From JAVBJV01 sp031546815 (lineage in GTDB: Bacteria > Pseudomonadota > Alphaproteobacteria > Acetobacterales > Acetobacteraceae), in NCBI GenBank assembly GCA_031546815.1, contig JAVBJV010000042.1, forward strand, positions 1-32,549: 32,549 bases of DNA, in the 5' to 3' direction. The position numbers and the translations under genes are program-made. Every line of letters starts with the position of its first letter. Position 1 is the first letter of the stretch. Of this stretch, positions 16,907 to 27,147 are shown piece after piece. The notes beneath the pieces are model-generated. The model ran no database searches and was not told where the DNA came from. It saw only the letters and a list, made by a program, of their open reading frames with translations.

Positions 16907-17649
16907 CGCCGTTACAATGGAGCGCGTTATGCGCCGAATGTAATGCGCGCGTTTGGTTCTGTTAAAAAGGGCGCCAATTCCATTTTTGCGATGGGGAATG
17001 AAAAATGAGAGGTCGCTTTGTAGCTCTTTATATTTCCAGTAACTTTCATCTAATTATATACTTATAGTAGCGTGTAGTATTCTTTATTGACTAAATTTAT
17101 GTAAATTATGAGATCGTCAGAGTTAAAAAATACAACTCACCATTGATGTTTTGGTTTTAATATATTCATTACATATCGCGCATGATTTATCGAAGATAAG
17201 CTGAAAAATTCCGGTTAATACGCGAGCTGACAGGGGCCAGTTGCACCTGCATGAGCTTTTCAAAGAAAAACCGGCACCACCCTGCATTTGCCGGGCGATT
17301 TTCGATTGCTGAAATAAGTGACAAAAATGCGCATTTAACAAACCCATGGGGGTAAATTAAAATTTAATAAATTAGGAATAATTTGCCAAATTCGTACAAT
17401 TAAACAATTTAGAGTAGTAATTTTATTAAAATTTCACGATTCAAGTTTTTATTTTTAAAAAAAGAAGATAATATCTTGCCGATGTCATCCATTAATTGGT
17501 TTATTGTTCATTTTTTAGATTAACGATTTATTATGTTATGCAATATCAGCGGCTCGGCTTGCGTATGTCTGCGCTATAAAAGTTCAACCGATTGTTTTTA
17601 TTGAAAATAATAATATTAACCACACGTCACCGTCTTGAAAGCCACTCCA
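16907..17649. other. AT-rich intergenic region upstream of the autotransporter gene
   Basis: About 740 bases without a convincing gene. A weak hairpin, GCGCGTTA (16922-16929) with TAATGCGC (16941-16948, one G-U), may end the iron operon. From about 17000 the base composition falls far below the surroundings, with long A/T runs such as T5-A-T5-A7 around 17446-17463. A less AT-rich patch sits at about 17220-17350. A TATAAA at 17575-17580 could be a -10 box for the autotransporter, but I see no matching -35. The composition suggests acquired or silencer-bound DNA, intrinsic curvature, or a long regulatory region. Confidence 0.7.
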
Positions 17650-20600
17650 ATGCCAACCAAAGTTTCCTCCTTCACATTTCGTAAGATGCGCAGCAGCCTG
17701 TTGAGAGGGATCAGTCATCTCTCGCTGGTGCACTCGGGGGGCGTGATTGTTGTCGCCGGGATTGCCGGAGTGGTCAGCATTGCCGTGCCAAATGTGGCGC
17801 AGGCACAGAGCCCCATGTACACGGACCCATCGTATACGCCGGGAACGGCTAGCTATCACGGGCAGGCAAAAACTGATGGCGGCGGCACCTGGAACCTGAC
17901 CGGGTCAACGCCTTTCAGTGGTGGGGTCAATTCGGTGGCCGGGACCAATATCACGTATTCGGATGCTTTGGCGGGAGGGTATATTTCAGGCCCCGCGATC
18001 CCGGCCACCAGCCCCCGACTGGGGACTAATATTGGTTCCGCGCCTGATTACCAGATAAGCGTACCCGATCCTGCTTCGGGCGGGACCAACAACATCCGGG
18101 TGTACTCTTCTTCTAACTTTGCGCAGAATTACCCAGGCGTTGCTTTCACGCTTTATACGCCGACGCCCGCCGGTAGTGGGCCGTTCGTGGAAGCGACAGT
18201 CGTGGCGGTGACTGGCGGCGGTACGATCAACGCCAATATTACCGGCCAGATCGGTGATACGACCGTCAAGAAAACCACCTATGCGGAAGTGCGGAATGGA
18301 ACGCTGAACTGGCAATCCAACAACGTATTCCGCTGGGGTGGGGGGCTTTCTGTCGATCCTGCAGCTTTGGTGGTCCCGAGCACTCTTTCTGTGACGCCAA
18401 TGGTGTGGAAGGGATCCGTCACGGTCGATTTCGGGGGCGGAGATTCGGAAACGCGCTCGGTGACCAATCTCGCTGAATATCGGGCCTATAATGACTGGTT
18501 ACGTGCTCAGTTTATAGCAGGGCGGTTCGGGGTTGGCACGCGCGCCGACATGCAGGCGAAGTACGATTACTACATAGATCCCACTCGTGTTTCTATGCCG
18601 GGAACGTCCATTACGTATACGGTGAGCGGCGCTACAAATAATATCCCCGCCGATGACCCGATGTTCGTGGATTCCTGCCCGTGCATTGCCATTAGCTCTG
18701 ATGGGGTGCATTCCCTCGCCAATATCGTGGCGGGCGGTGGCGTTACGGTGCAGGACAAAAATGCCTACCTGACTGTTGTGACCGACAGAGGGAGGGTGGT
18801 CAATCACGTTGGTGCAACCATGACCAGCCTCGGTCAGTCAGATGGTTTTGGCGTTGCGACCGGCGGCCAGCTTACCAATTACGGGCTGATGCGCCCGAAT
18901 GCCAGCTATATCCGGAACGTCGGATCTGTTGTGAACAACGACGGCGGGACAATCGACGTAAAGAGCCTTGGCGGTGCCCAATGGCTGACGATCGGTGCCA
19001 CTGGCACCACCCATGCAGCGAATGCCGGCGGCGCGTTCAACAATATCAACAACGCCGTCGTCAACGTCAGCGATCGTGGCAACTCGATCAGGATGTTCGG
19101 TGGCAGCACTTATAACGATGCCACCAGTGTGATCTATCTCGGTCGCGGTTATTCCACGTCTCCTGATTCCTCGATCCCCGCCATAGATCGCGGTGGAGCG
19201 CTGGTTTATTCGACGTATGCGATGTATGCGATCTGGGCGGATGGCAACGATAACACGGTTCTGAATGCGGGAACCATCGTTGTTGGCGACGGGCTGCAGT
19301 CCAGCAGCGCCATTCGGATCGTCGGCGGGACCAACAACAACATCGTCAACAGCGGCAAGATTATCGTTGGCGGCCACAATTCTGCGGCGCCGCTTCTCAA
19401 TACGGGGATCTATGCGTCGGACTCGGCGAAGGGAACCATCTCGAACACCGGCCTGATCCAGATAAATGGCATCAATGTCGTCGGGATCTATACGTTGAGC
19501 GGTGCGCAGACCAGCTCCAGTGGCATAATCAATGTAACGGATGGCGGCGGTTCCTCGGCCAATATGCGTAACTATGGGGTCTGGTCGGAGGGGAACACTA
19601 CGCTGTCGACCCTGTCCGGCACGATCAACCTGTCTGGCAACTATGCGGTTGCCACGCATGTGCGGAACCAGGGGCGCGTGGATGTGATTGGCAGCGGGAC
19701 CGTCAACTTCCTGAGCGGCACCCATCAGATCGGCTTCTTTGCGTATGGGGCCAACTCGACCCTCTCGAACACCAGCTCGGGTGCGCAGAATGTGTCGACG
19801 GCTTATTCGACACTGTACCGGCTGGAAAACGGCGCAGATCTTTCGGGCAGCAGCTCGACAACGATGACGGCCTCGGGTGCCAATTCTGTGGCGGTGTTGG
19901 TAACCGGCCGTGCCACCACAACTGACGTGTCCGCCTTCAATTCCGGCGGCATGACTATCAACCTGAGTGGCACCAATTCGCTTGGTGTGCGGGTTGAAGG
20001 CGGTGCGCAGGGCAAGATCACCAGCGGCACGACGATTAACCTGACAGGGGCAGGGGCAATTGCCGGGATTGCCGATGGGCAGAAGTATGGTCTGGATGGT
20101 GCAGCCTCGGGCGCGCCGATTGCGGGTGTGCTGAGCGATGCCTCGCTGGCTGCCGGTGCAACCGGGTTTGGTGCTGGCACAGTGCTGGTTTCGGAAGCTG
20201 CTCTCAGCTCGGGCATGAATGATGTGACGGGCTACATCTCGCGCAATGGTGCCACGCTGAGCAATGCGGGCAACATTTCATTCTCGGGGACGAACTCCAC
20301 CGGGATGCTGATCGAGGTGGGTTCCACAGGCGTTAATACCGGCACGATGACGATGACGGGGGCCGGGTCGCATGCGATCAAGGTTCTGAACGGCACGCTA
20401 AACAATACCGGCAGCATCACGTCGAACGGCGTTGGGGTGTATGTCGAAGGCACCAGTGCGTCGATTACCAATACGGGGGCAATTCTGGCGACCGATGGTC
20501 CCGGCGCGGCAATCGAAATGGGGGTTGGCACCAGCCTTACCCTGTCCGGAGTGGGGACGATCGAGGGACGAGGCTCGGCACATGGCGTGTTGATCGATCC

Positions 20601-23600
20601 GGGTGCTGTGGCGCTGAACGTTACCGGTGCGCATATCAATGTTGGTGCAACGGGTGCATCTGGCCACGGGATTGAAAACGCGGGCGAGATTGCGGGCCTG
20701 AAGCTGACCAATACCACCATCGATGTCATGAACGGGGTTGGCGTGCGCACGGCTGCACCGCTCGACCCCACAAACAGTGGCACGATCAACGTGTTGGGTT
20801 CGGGAACCGGGATTCTCATTCAGGAAGCAGGCGGTTCGACAACCACGAATGCGCTGGATCTGTCGGGCTCGTCGGGGCTGACGATCAACGTGACGGGAGC
20901 CGGTGGTTCCGGTCTGTATGCGGATTCGACCGGCACCGTGAACACGGCAATCACCGTTCATGTTACCAATGCGGCCGGCGGTTCGGCGCTAAGTGTTGGT
21001 GATGCTGTGACAACTGTCATCAACAGCGGCGAGCTGACATCGACCAGCACGGTTGCGCCGACAGTGGATGCCAATGGCGTAACCAGCTTCACAAACACTG
21101 CTTCTGGTTCGATCAGTGCGGCACCGGGAAGCGAAGCTTTGCTGTTCGACGGGCAGGCGACGACGTTGACCAACGCTGGTTCGATCACCGGTCTGGTTGA
21201 TCTGGGTGCTGGCGACAACGTGTTGATAAACACCGGGCTGATCACTGGCGACGTGACGGCTGCTGGCAACAACACGATGACGATCGATGGTGGCACGGTG
21301 ACTGGTGCCATTACGGTGACAGCGGATGGCGATAACACGCTTCTGCTGACCCATGCTGCGACGCTGGGAAGCTTTGTTGGCTCCGGCGGGGACGACACGG
21401 TAACGGTGCGTGGCAGCGGTAATACGTTCGGAACACTGAATGGTGCCACGGGTAACGACACGCTGATATTTGATGCTGCGGCCTATACCCTGACGCCTGC
21501 GATGGCTGTTACGAACTTCGAGCAGGTGAACCTGATCAATGCTTCGGAACTGACGCTTCAGGCCGCACTGAGCACTCCAGGCATCTACATCGATGGAACG
21601 TCGAAACTGATTGTTGCGCCTGCTCCGGCGGGGGCGTTCACACTGGCGAACGCGCTGACCGGCACGGGGCTGGTGACGGTGAACACAGGTGCGGGTAACG
21701 CATTCAACTTCGACACCACGACGGGTTCGGCGTTTGCCGGGATAGTGGCGATGGGGCCCAGCACGTTCACCCTTGGCGGCGTGAACACCACGGCGTTGAT
21801 CAACGCGACACTGCGTGTTGATGCAGGCAGCTTGACGACGGTGGCCGACGGCACCCAGACGATCGGTGGCCTGACGTTCAATGGCGGCACGGTGATCTTC
21901 AACGCAGTTGCGCCTGCTGATAAGGTGGCAACCAGCCTGATCCGCGCGAATACGCTGAACATCAGTGGTACAGGTATAGTGCGGGTGACGGTGCCCGATC
22001 CGTACGTCGTCGCAACACCGACCCCGGCGACGGAATATTCGCTGTTGGAACAGGATGACATTCGTGATGGCCTGAAGCTTGTGTCTGCAACGACTGTGAC
22101 TGGCACGGGCGCTGGTCTGTCGTTTGTCGATCAGAACGGCATTGTGGTGAGCGATGCGCGTGATGTGGACATCGAACAGGGCAGCAATGTGGTTGCGGTC
22201 GGCACGTATGACTACGGCGCCGGTTCTGGTGCAGCGAATGACGGTCTGTATGTCGGGTATCGTCTGCAGCAACTTGATTTGAAGCCTGGCCAATCGCTGA
22301 CACTGACTGAGGTTCCGGGCCTGAGCGGTGTCGACGCGGATCTGTCGGCCAAGCTGACCGGCACGGGTAACCTGGTTGTGGCGGCGAACAGTATCGTGTC
22401 ACTGTCGAACGGTGCGAATGATTTCACGGGGACAACGCTGGTGTCAGCTGGCACGTTGCAGGCCGGTGCGAACAACGTGATCGCAACCAGCCGCGCGGTG
22501 ACGGTGAACACCACGTTCGACACGCACGGGTATACACAGTCGCTGAACAACCTGTCGGGGGCAGTCACGGGCCATGTGATCATCGGAAGCACCACGCTGA
22601 CGCTGAACAACACGGCTGATACGGTGTTTGCCGGTCACATGGATGGCGCTGCCGGCCAGCTGGTGAAGAACGGCGCTGCGGCGTTGTCTCTGACCGGTGA
22701 CACCGAACTGGCAGGCCTGACGGTGAACGACGGCACGATCAGCTTTGCTCCGACCACCACCATCGCCACTGCGGCGACTGCGGTGACGATGAATGGCGGT
22801 ACGGCGCGGTTCACGGGTGGCACGGTCACCTCGGGCGGGGATGCATTCTCTGCTCTGGCAGGTGTGTCGACGGTTGAACTGTTCGGCACATCGGTGACGG
22901 CGGGTGGCCTGCTGCTGAACGTGGCGAGCGGTGCGAACCACACTCTGATTGCCGATGCGACGACTCTGGTGGGCGACGTGCGGGTTGCGGGTACAGGTCT
23001 GGTCGATCTGCGCAACGCCAGCTCGCTGACCGGCACGGCGATGGGCGGCAACATGACGATCGATGCGACCAGCAGCTGGATGCTGACGGGTAATTCGTCG
23101 ATCACCACGCTGACCAATGCGGGGCTGGTGGATGTCGGCGGCTCGTTCGGTGCACATCGGACGCTGACGGTGCAGAACTTGATCGGCAACAACGGCGTTG
23201 TGCGTCTGCACACGGTGCTGGGTGGTGATGGGTCTCCGTCTGACCGCATCGTTGTGAATGGTGGCAGTGCGACTGGCATGACAAGGCTGGCGATCGTACA
23301 GGTCGGTGGTCTTGGTGCGGCGACGCCGGGTAACGGCATTCAGGTTGTTGAAGCGCAGAATGGCGCGACGACAGGTGGCGCATTTACTCTGGCTGGTCCG
23401 GTTGCTGCAGGTGCGTATGAATACGCGCTGTTCCAGGGCGCGCGTGACGGCAGCACAACGGACAGCTGGTATCTGCGGTCTGAAGAGCCGCCCTGTGAAG
23501 TGACCAACACATGCCCGCCGCCGCCGCCTGTACCACCACCGGCTGATAAATACCGTGCTGAAGTGTCGCTGTATGCTGTGGCGAACTCGATGCCGCTGAT

Positions 23601-24558
23601 CTACGGGCGGACACTGCTGGACGGTCTGCACAAGCGTGTGGGTGAAGAGGAAGACCTGCGCGGGCGTTTGGGGCAGTCGGGTGGTTCGTATGTGAACGGT
23701 GCCTGGGGCCGGATGATCGGTCAGTTTGGCGAGATCGACGGTAACGGTGCGCGTGGCAGTGGCCCGGACTACGACTACAAGCTCTACACGATGCAGAGCG
23801 GGATGGACGTGTTCCGTCACACGGATGACAACGGTCATCGTGATCATGTGGGGTTCTATCTGGCCGCAGGCCGCATGGAAGCCGATGTGGTGGCGGACAG
23901 CGGTCGTCTGGCAGGCCATAACGTGATGGATGCGTACTCGCTGGGTGGTTACTGGACACACTTCGGTCCGACCGGCTGGTATGTCGATGCTGTGCTGCAA
24001 GGCTCGCTCTACAACATGGACATCACGTCTGTGCGTGGTCTGGGCAACATAACAACGGATGGTTTCGGTGTGGCGGCATCGTTGGAAGCCGGTTACCCGA
24101 TCAACCTGGGCGGCAAGCTGATCCTTGAACCGCAGGCGCAGATCGTCTGGCAGATGACGTATATGAACGGTGGTTCTGCCGACGAAAATACGCGGGTTGA
24201 TTTCAGGAGCGGTCGTTCCGTTGCAGGGCGTCTCGGTGCGCGTCTGGCGAACAGCTGGACGTTGCAGGAAGGCACCCAGACTGCGTCTCCGCTGCTGCTG
24301 ACGGCGTGGGTCTCGCCGAATGTCTGGCACGAATTTTCGGGTAACACACACACGACGGTTGCAGCGGCTGATGGTTCGAACGGTGTCCGGTTCAACTCGG
24401 ATATTGGCGGCACGTGGGGCGAGGTCAACATTGGCGTGAATGCCCAGATTAACCGTGCGACATCGCTGATCGCGAACGTAGGCTACAGCTTCGGGCTGGG
24501 GAGTGATGTTGATCGCACTGCCTATGAAGGCCGCGTCGGGCTGCGTTTGAACTGGTAA
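17650..24558 (+). CDS. Giant type Va autotransporter (beta-helix passenger plus beta-barrel)
   Basis: About 2300 residues. A long basic N-region and hydrophobic core (SGGVIVVAGIAGVVSIAVPN, then VAQAQS) form an extended signal peptide. Residues about 55-350 form an N-terminal region without helix repeats, including YRAYNDWLRAQF and a CPC motif. From about 350 to 1950 the passenger is rich in Gly, Thr, Asn and Ser with many N-T/G-x-I turns, as in right-handed beta-helices. Around residue 1600 NDFTGTTLVSAGTLQAG matches the passenger-associated transport repeat. A Cys pair (CEVTNTC) and Pro-rich linker (PPPPPVPPP) precede the autotransporter domain of about 330 residues (from LIYGRTLLDGLHKR; WGRMIGQFGEIDG), ending LRLNW. 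An in-frame TTG at 17635 is the alternative start; neither has a clear ribosome binding site. The likely role is adhesion or aggregation; the target is unknown. Confidence 0.92.
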   Translation: MPTKVSSFTFRKMRSSLLRGISHLSLVHSGGVIVVAGIAGVVSIAVPNVAQAQSPMYTDPSYTPGTASYHGQAKTDGGGTWNLTGSTPFSGGVNSVAGTNITYSDALAGGYISGPAIPATSPRLGTNIGSAPDYQISVPDPASGGTNNIRVYSSSNFAQNYPGVAFTLYTPTPAGSGPFVEATVVAVTGGGTINANITGQIGDTTVKKTTYAEVRNGTLNWQSNNVFRWGGGLSVDPAALVVPSTLSVTPMVWKGSVTVDFGGGDSETRSVTNLAEYRAYNDWLRAQFIAGRFGVGTRADMQAKYDYYIDPTRVSMPGTSITYTVSGATNNIPADDPMFVDSCPCIAISSDGVHSLANIVAGGGVTVQDKNAYLTVVTDRGRVVNHVGATMTSLGQSDGFGVATGGQLTNYGLMRPNASYIRNVGSVVNNDGGTIDVKSLGGAQWLTIGATGTTHAANAGGAFNNINNAVVNVSDRGNSIRMFGGSTYNDATSVIYLGRGYSTSPDSSIPAIDRGGALVYSTYAMYAIWADGNDNTVLNAGTIVVGDGLQSSSAIRIVGGTNNNIVNSGKIIVGGHNSAAPLLNTGIYASDSAKGTISNTGLIQINGINVVGIYTLSGAQTSSSGIINVTDGGGSSANMRNYGVWSEGNTTLSTLSGTINLSGNYAVATHVRNQGRVDVIGSGTVNFLSGTHQIGFFAYGANSTLSNTSSGAQNVSTAYSTLYRLENGADLSGSSSTTMTASGANSVAVLVTGRATTTDVSAFNSGGMTINLSGTNSLGVRVEGGAQGKITSGTTINLTGAGAIAGIADGQKYGLDGAASGAPIAGVLSDASLAAGATGFGAGTVLVSEAALSSGMNDVTGYISRNGATLSNAGNISFSGTNSTGMLIEVGSTGVNTGTMTMTGAGSHAIKVLNGTLNNTGSITSNGVGVYVEGTSASITNTGAILATDGPGAAIEMGVGTSLTLSGVGTIEGRGSAHGVLIDPGAVALNVTGAHINVGATGASGHGIENAGEIAGLKLTNTTIDVMNGVGVRTAAPLDPTNSGTINVLGSGTGILIQEAGGSTTTNALDLSGSSGLTINVTGAGGSGLYADSTGTVNTAITVHVTNAAGGSALSVGDAVTTVINSGELTSTSTVAPTVDANGVTSFTNTASGSISAAPGSEALLFDGQATTLTNAGSITGLVDLGAGDNVLINTGLITGDVTAAGNNTMTIDGGTVTGAITVTADGDNTLLLTHAATLGSFVGSGGDDTVTVRGSGNTFGTLNGATGNDTLIFDAAAYTLTPAMAVTNFEQVNLINASELTLQAALSTPGIYIDGTSKLIVAPAPAGAFTLANALTGTGLVTVNTGAGNAFNFDTTTGSAFAGIVAMGPSTFTLGGVNTTALINATLRVDAGSLTTVADGTQTIGGLTFNGGTVIFNAVAPADKVATSLIRANTLNISGTGIVRVTVPDPYVVATPTPATEYSLLEQDDIRDGLKLVSATTVTGTGAGLSFVDQNGIVVSDARDVDIEQGSNVVAVGTYDYGAGSGAANDGLYVGYRLQQLDLKPGQSLTLTEVPGLSGVDADLSAKLTGTGNLVVAANSIVSLSNGANDFTGTTLVSAGTLQAGANNVIATSRAVTVNTTFDTHGYTQSLNNLSGAVTGHVIIGSTTLTLNNTADTVFAGHMDGAAGQLVKNGAAALSLTGDTELAGLTVNDGTISFAPTTTIATAATAVTMNGGTARFTGGTVTSGGDAFSALAGVSTVELFGTSVTAGGLLLNVASGANHTLIADATTLVGDVRVAGTGLVDLRNASSLTGTAMGGNMTIDATSSWMLTGNSSITTLTNAGLVDVGGSFGAHRTLTVQNLIGNNGVVRLHTVLGGDGSPSDRIVVNGGSATGMTRLAIVQVGGLGAATPGNGIQVVEAQNGATTGGAFTLAGPVAAGAYEYALFQGARDGSTTDSWYLRSEEPPCEVTNTCPPPPPVPPPADKYRAEVSLYAVANSMPLIYGRTLLDGLHKRVGEEEDLRGRLGQSGGSYVNGAWGRMIGQFGEIDGNGARGSGPDYDYKLYTMQSGMDVFRHTDDNGHRDHVGFYLAAGRMEADVVADSGRLAGHNVMDAYSLGGYWTHFGPTGWYVDAVLQGSLYNMDITSVRGLGNITTDGFGVAASLEAGYPINLGGKLILEPQAQIVWQMTYMNGGSADENTRVDFRSGRSVAGRLGARLANSWTLQEGTQTASPLLLTAWVSPNVWHEFSGNTHTTVAAADGSNGVRFNSDIGGTWGEVNIGVNAQINRATSLIANVGYSFGLGSDVDRTAYEGRVGLRLNW

Positions 24559-24579
24559 CAGCCGAACCTGACTGAATGG

Positions 24580-24609
24580 AAAAGCCCCGCATCACGCGGG
24601 GCTTTTTTT
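24580..24609 (+). terminator. Strong terminator of the autotransporter gene
   Basis: AAAGCCCCGC (24581-24590) pairs with GCGGGGCTTT (24596-24605) over loop ATCAC and runs into seven T. On the other strand the same stem is followed by TTTTCC, so it probably also ends the convergent lyase gene whose stop is at 24621. Confidence 0.95.
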
Positions 24610-24620
24610 ATTGGTGGCGC

Positions 24621-25472
24621 TTAATCGATCAGGCTCAGAATTCGCTCTGCCAGTTTCAGGTGCGGCAGGTCGAGCATCTTGCCGTTCTGGGAGATGACGC
24701 CCGCACCGGGATTGGCCGCGAACACCGCCGAGACCTCGTGCGCCCACGCCACGCGTTCGGCGGAGGGGGTGAAGGCCGCGTTGACCACCGCGACCTGATC
24801 CGGATGGATGCACAGCTTGCCGGCAAATCCGTCCCCCGCCGCGGCTTGTGTTTCGCGTTCCAGACCGGCCGGGTTGCGCGGATCAGGGAAGGGGGTGTCG
24901 ATGGCGGGCACGCCAGCGGCCGCAGCAGCCAGCAGAACCTGCGCACGTGCCGCAGCGATCGGCGCTGGATGCGTGCCATCGGCATGACGCGCCGTGATGC
25001 CCAGATCGGCTGACAGATCTTCCGCACCGAACGCCAGCGCGATCAGGCGCGGTGCTTCCGCGTAACCTGACAGATTGAGAACCGAGGCCGCTGTTTCAGT
25101 CGCCAACGCAATCACGTCGATCCCGCCGACCGGCAGGCCGGCTGCAACTTCCAGCGCGCTGAGGGCGATGTCGAGATCGTACAGATCTTCTGGCCCGGCG
25201 CATTTTGGCAGCAAGATCGCGGCGGGCTGCGCGGGCACAATCGCGGCCAGGTCGGCCAGGTGCCACTCGCTGTCCGCCGGGTTGATGCGCACGACCAGAT
25301 CGCGATCAGCCTCGCGCAGGGTTTTGGCAACCAGAGCGCGGGCGGCGTCCTTGGCTGTTGGTGCAACGGAATCTTCCAGATCAAGGATGATCGTGTCGGC
25401 GGCAACAGTCAGCGCCTTGGCAATCTTGCGTTCGGAATCGCCCGGGGCGAACAGGGGAGAGCGGAGTTTCAT
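24621..25472 (-). CDS. HpcH/HpaI aldolase / citrate lyase beta-like (CitE-like) protein
   Basis: A 283-residue member of the TIM-barrel CoA-ester lyase and aldolase superfamily (CitE, malyl-CoA lyase, citramalyl-CoA lyase). Features are LRSPLFAPGDSERKIAKAL with the catalytic-pocket Arg, IILDLEDSV, VVRINP, LLPKCAGPEDL, ATETAASVLN with the metal-binding Glu, AFGAEDLSADLG with the metal-binding Asp, and KLCIHPDQV. No CitD or CitF genes are near, so it is a free-standing enzyme and not citrate lyase proper. The in-frame ATG at 25491-25493 has no ribosome binding site; the ATG at 25470-25472 gives the family start and follows CGAGAAA. It diverges from the liv-type importer, which may supply a carboxylate precursor; this link is inference. 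Confidence 0.87.
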   Translation of the reverse strand: MKLRSPLFAPGDSERKIAKALTVAADTIILDLEDSVAPTAKDAARALVAKTLREADRDLVVRINPADSEWHLADLAAIVPAQPAAILLPKCAGPEDLYDLDIALSALEVAAGLPVGGIDVIALATETAASVLNLSGYAEAPRLIALAFGAEDLSADLGITARHADGTHPAPIAAARAQVLLAAAAAGVPAIDTPFPDPRNPAGLERETQAAAGDGFAGKLCIHPDQVAVVNAAFTPSAERVAWAHEVSAVFAANPGAGVISQNGKMLDLPHLKLAERILSLID

Positions 25473-25493
25473 CGGAATAATTTCTCGTGTCAT

Positions 25494-25660
25494 GTTTGAT
25501 TATGCAGGCGGATCACAGTTGCAGGTAGAATTACCACGTCCTGGTCTGGCTGTTGATGGGGTTTTGAAAGCCCGGCTACAGGCTATGCTTGCTAGAGCGG
25601 GCTATTGCATGCAATGCAGGCATTATACAGAATGTTAGAACAAGGGGGGGAGATCATCTG
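25494..25660. promoter_or_regulatory. Divergent regulatory region between the lyase and importer genes
   Basis: The ~165 bases between divergent genes must hold both promoters. A perfect 10-base palindrome, TTGCATGCAA, embedded in TATTGCATGCAATGCAGGCA (25602-25621), is a candidate operator. AGGGGGGGAG (25643-25652) is the ribosome binding site that fixes the GTG start of livG at 25661. No clean -35/-10 pair could be assigned. Confidence 0.4.
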
Positions 25661-26420
25661 GTGACGGATTTTCTTCTTGAGACACAAGGACTGACCAAGG
25701 AATTTGGTGGCTTCGCTGCTGTGGGGGGAGTTGATCTGCGCATTCGACGGGATTCGATCCATGCGTTGATTGGCCCGAATGGCGCAGGAAAAACGACCTG
25801 CTTCAATCTGCTGACAAAATTTCTGCAACCGACGCGCGGCCGTATCCGTTATAACGGGCGCGATATTACAGCCATGAAACCCGCCGATGTAGCGCGGCTG
25901 GGGCTGGTGCGTTCGGTCCAGATTTCGGCGGTGTTTTCGCATTTGTCGTGCCTGGAAAATGTGCGTGTTGCATTGCAGCGAAAGCGCGGCGACAGCATGG
26001 ATTTCTGGCGCTCGGACCGGGTGCTCTCGGCCTTCGACGACGAAGCACGCGCTCTGCTGAACGATGTGGATCTGGCCGATTATGCCGACGTGATGGCCGG
26101 GCAGTTGCCCTATGGCCGCAAACGCGCGCTCGAGATTGCCACCACGCTGGCGCTGGACCCGACGATGCTGCTGCTCGACGAACCCACAGCGGGGATGACG
26201 CACGAGGACGTGGACCGCATCGTCGCGCTGATCCGTCGCGTGCGGGCGGGGCGTACCATCCTGATGGTCGAGCATAATCTGTCGGTGGTGCAGGGCCTGT
26301 CGGACACCATCACCGTGCTGGCACGCGGGCAGGTGCTGGCCGAGGGCAATTACGAACAGGTCAGCCAGAATGCCGATGTAAAAGCGGCGTATCTCGGCTC
26401 GGAACCCGAGGTTGCCGGTC

Positions 26421-26428
<8 letters not shown>
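25661..26428 (+). CDS. livG: ABC transporter ATP-binding protein, LivG type
   Basis: One of the two cytoplasmic ATPases of a branched-chain amino-acid/amide-type (HAAT) importer. It has 255 residues. Walker A is GPNGAGKT at 38-45. The signature motif is the variant LPYGRKRALEIA, and Walker B is MLLLDEPTAGM, followed by the H-loop in LMVEHNLSVV. Typical LivG features are KEFGGFAAV near the start and the insert before the signature. The GTG at 25661 is chosen over upstream in-frame codons from 25589 because a strong ribosome binding site precedes it by 8 bases and the N-terminus then matches the family. It overlaps livF by 8 bases. Confidence 0.92.
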
Positions 26429-27113
<685 letters not shown>

Positions 27114-27147
27114 CCGGGGCGTGCCATAAAAAAACCAGGGAGTTAAA

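Noticed and set aside
17123..17347. 74-codon minus-strand frame in the AT-rich gap
   Set aside because: No ribosome binding site, odd composition with scattered Cys, and no neighbour it could belong to. It coincides with the less AT-rich patch only.
20200..21500. Recurrent short motifs in the autotransporter passenger, considered as a CRISPR-like or tandem repeat array
   Set aside because: The recurrences are degenerate coding repeats of a beta-helix in frame with the gene, without constant spacing or identical repeat units.
22444..24351. Long open frame of ~635 codons on the minus strand inside the autotransporter gene, and several others up to ~430 codons antisense to it
   Set aside because: They mirror the repetitive, Gly/Thr-rich codons of the real gene, have compositions rich in His, Arg and Gln without domains, and lack starts with ribosome binding sites.
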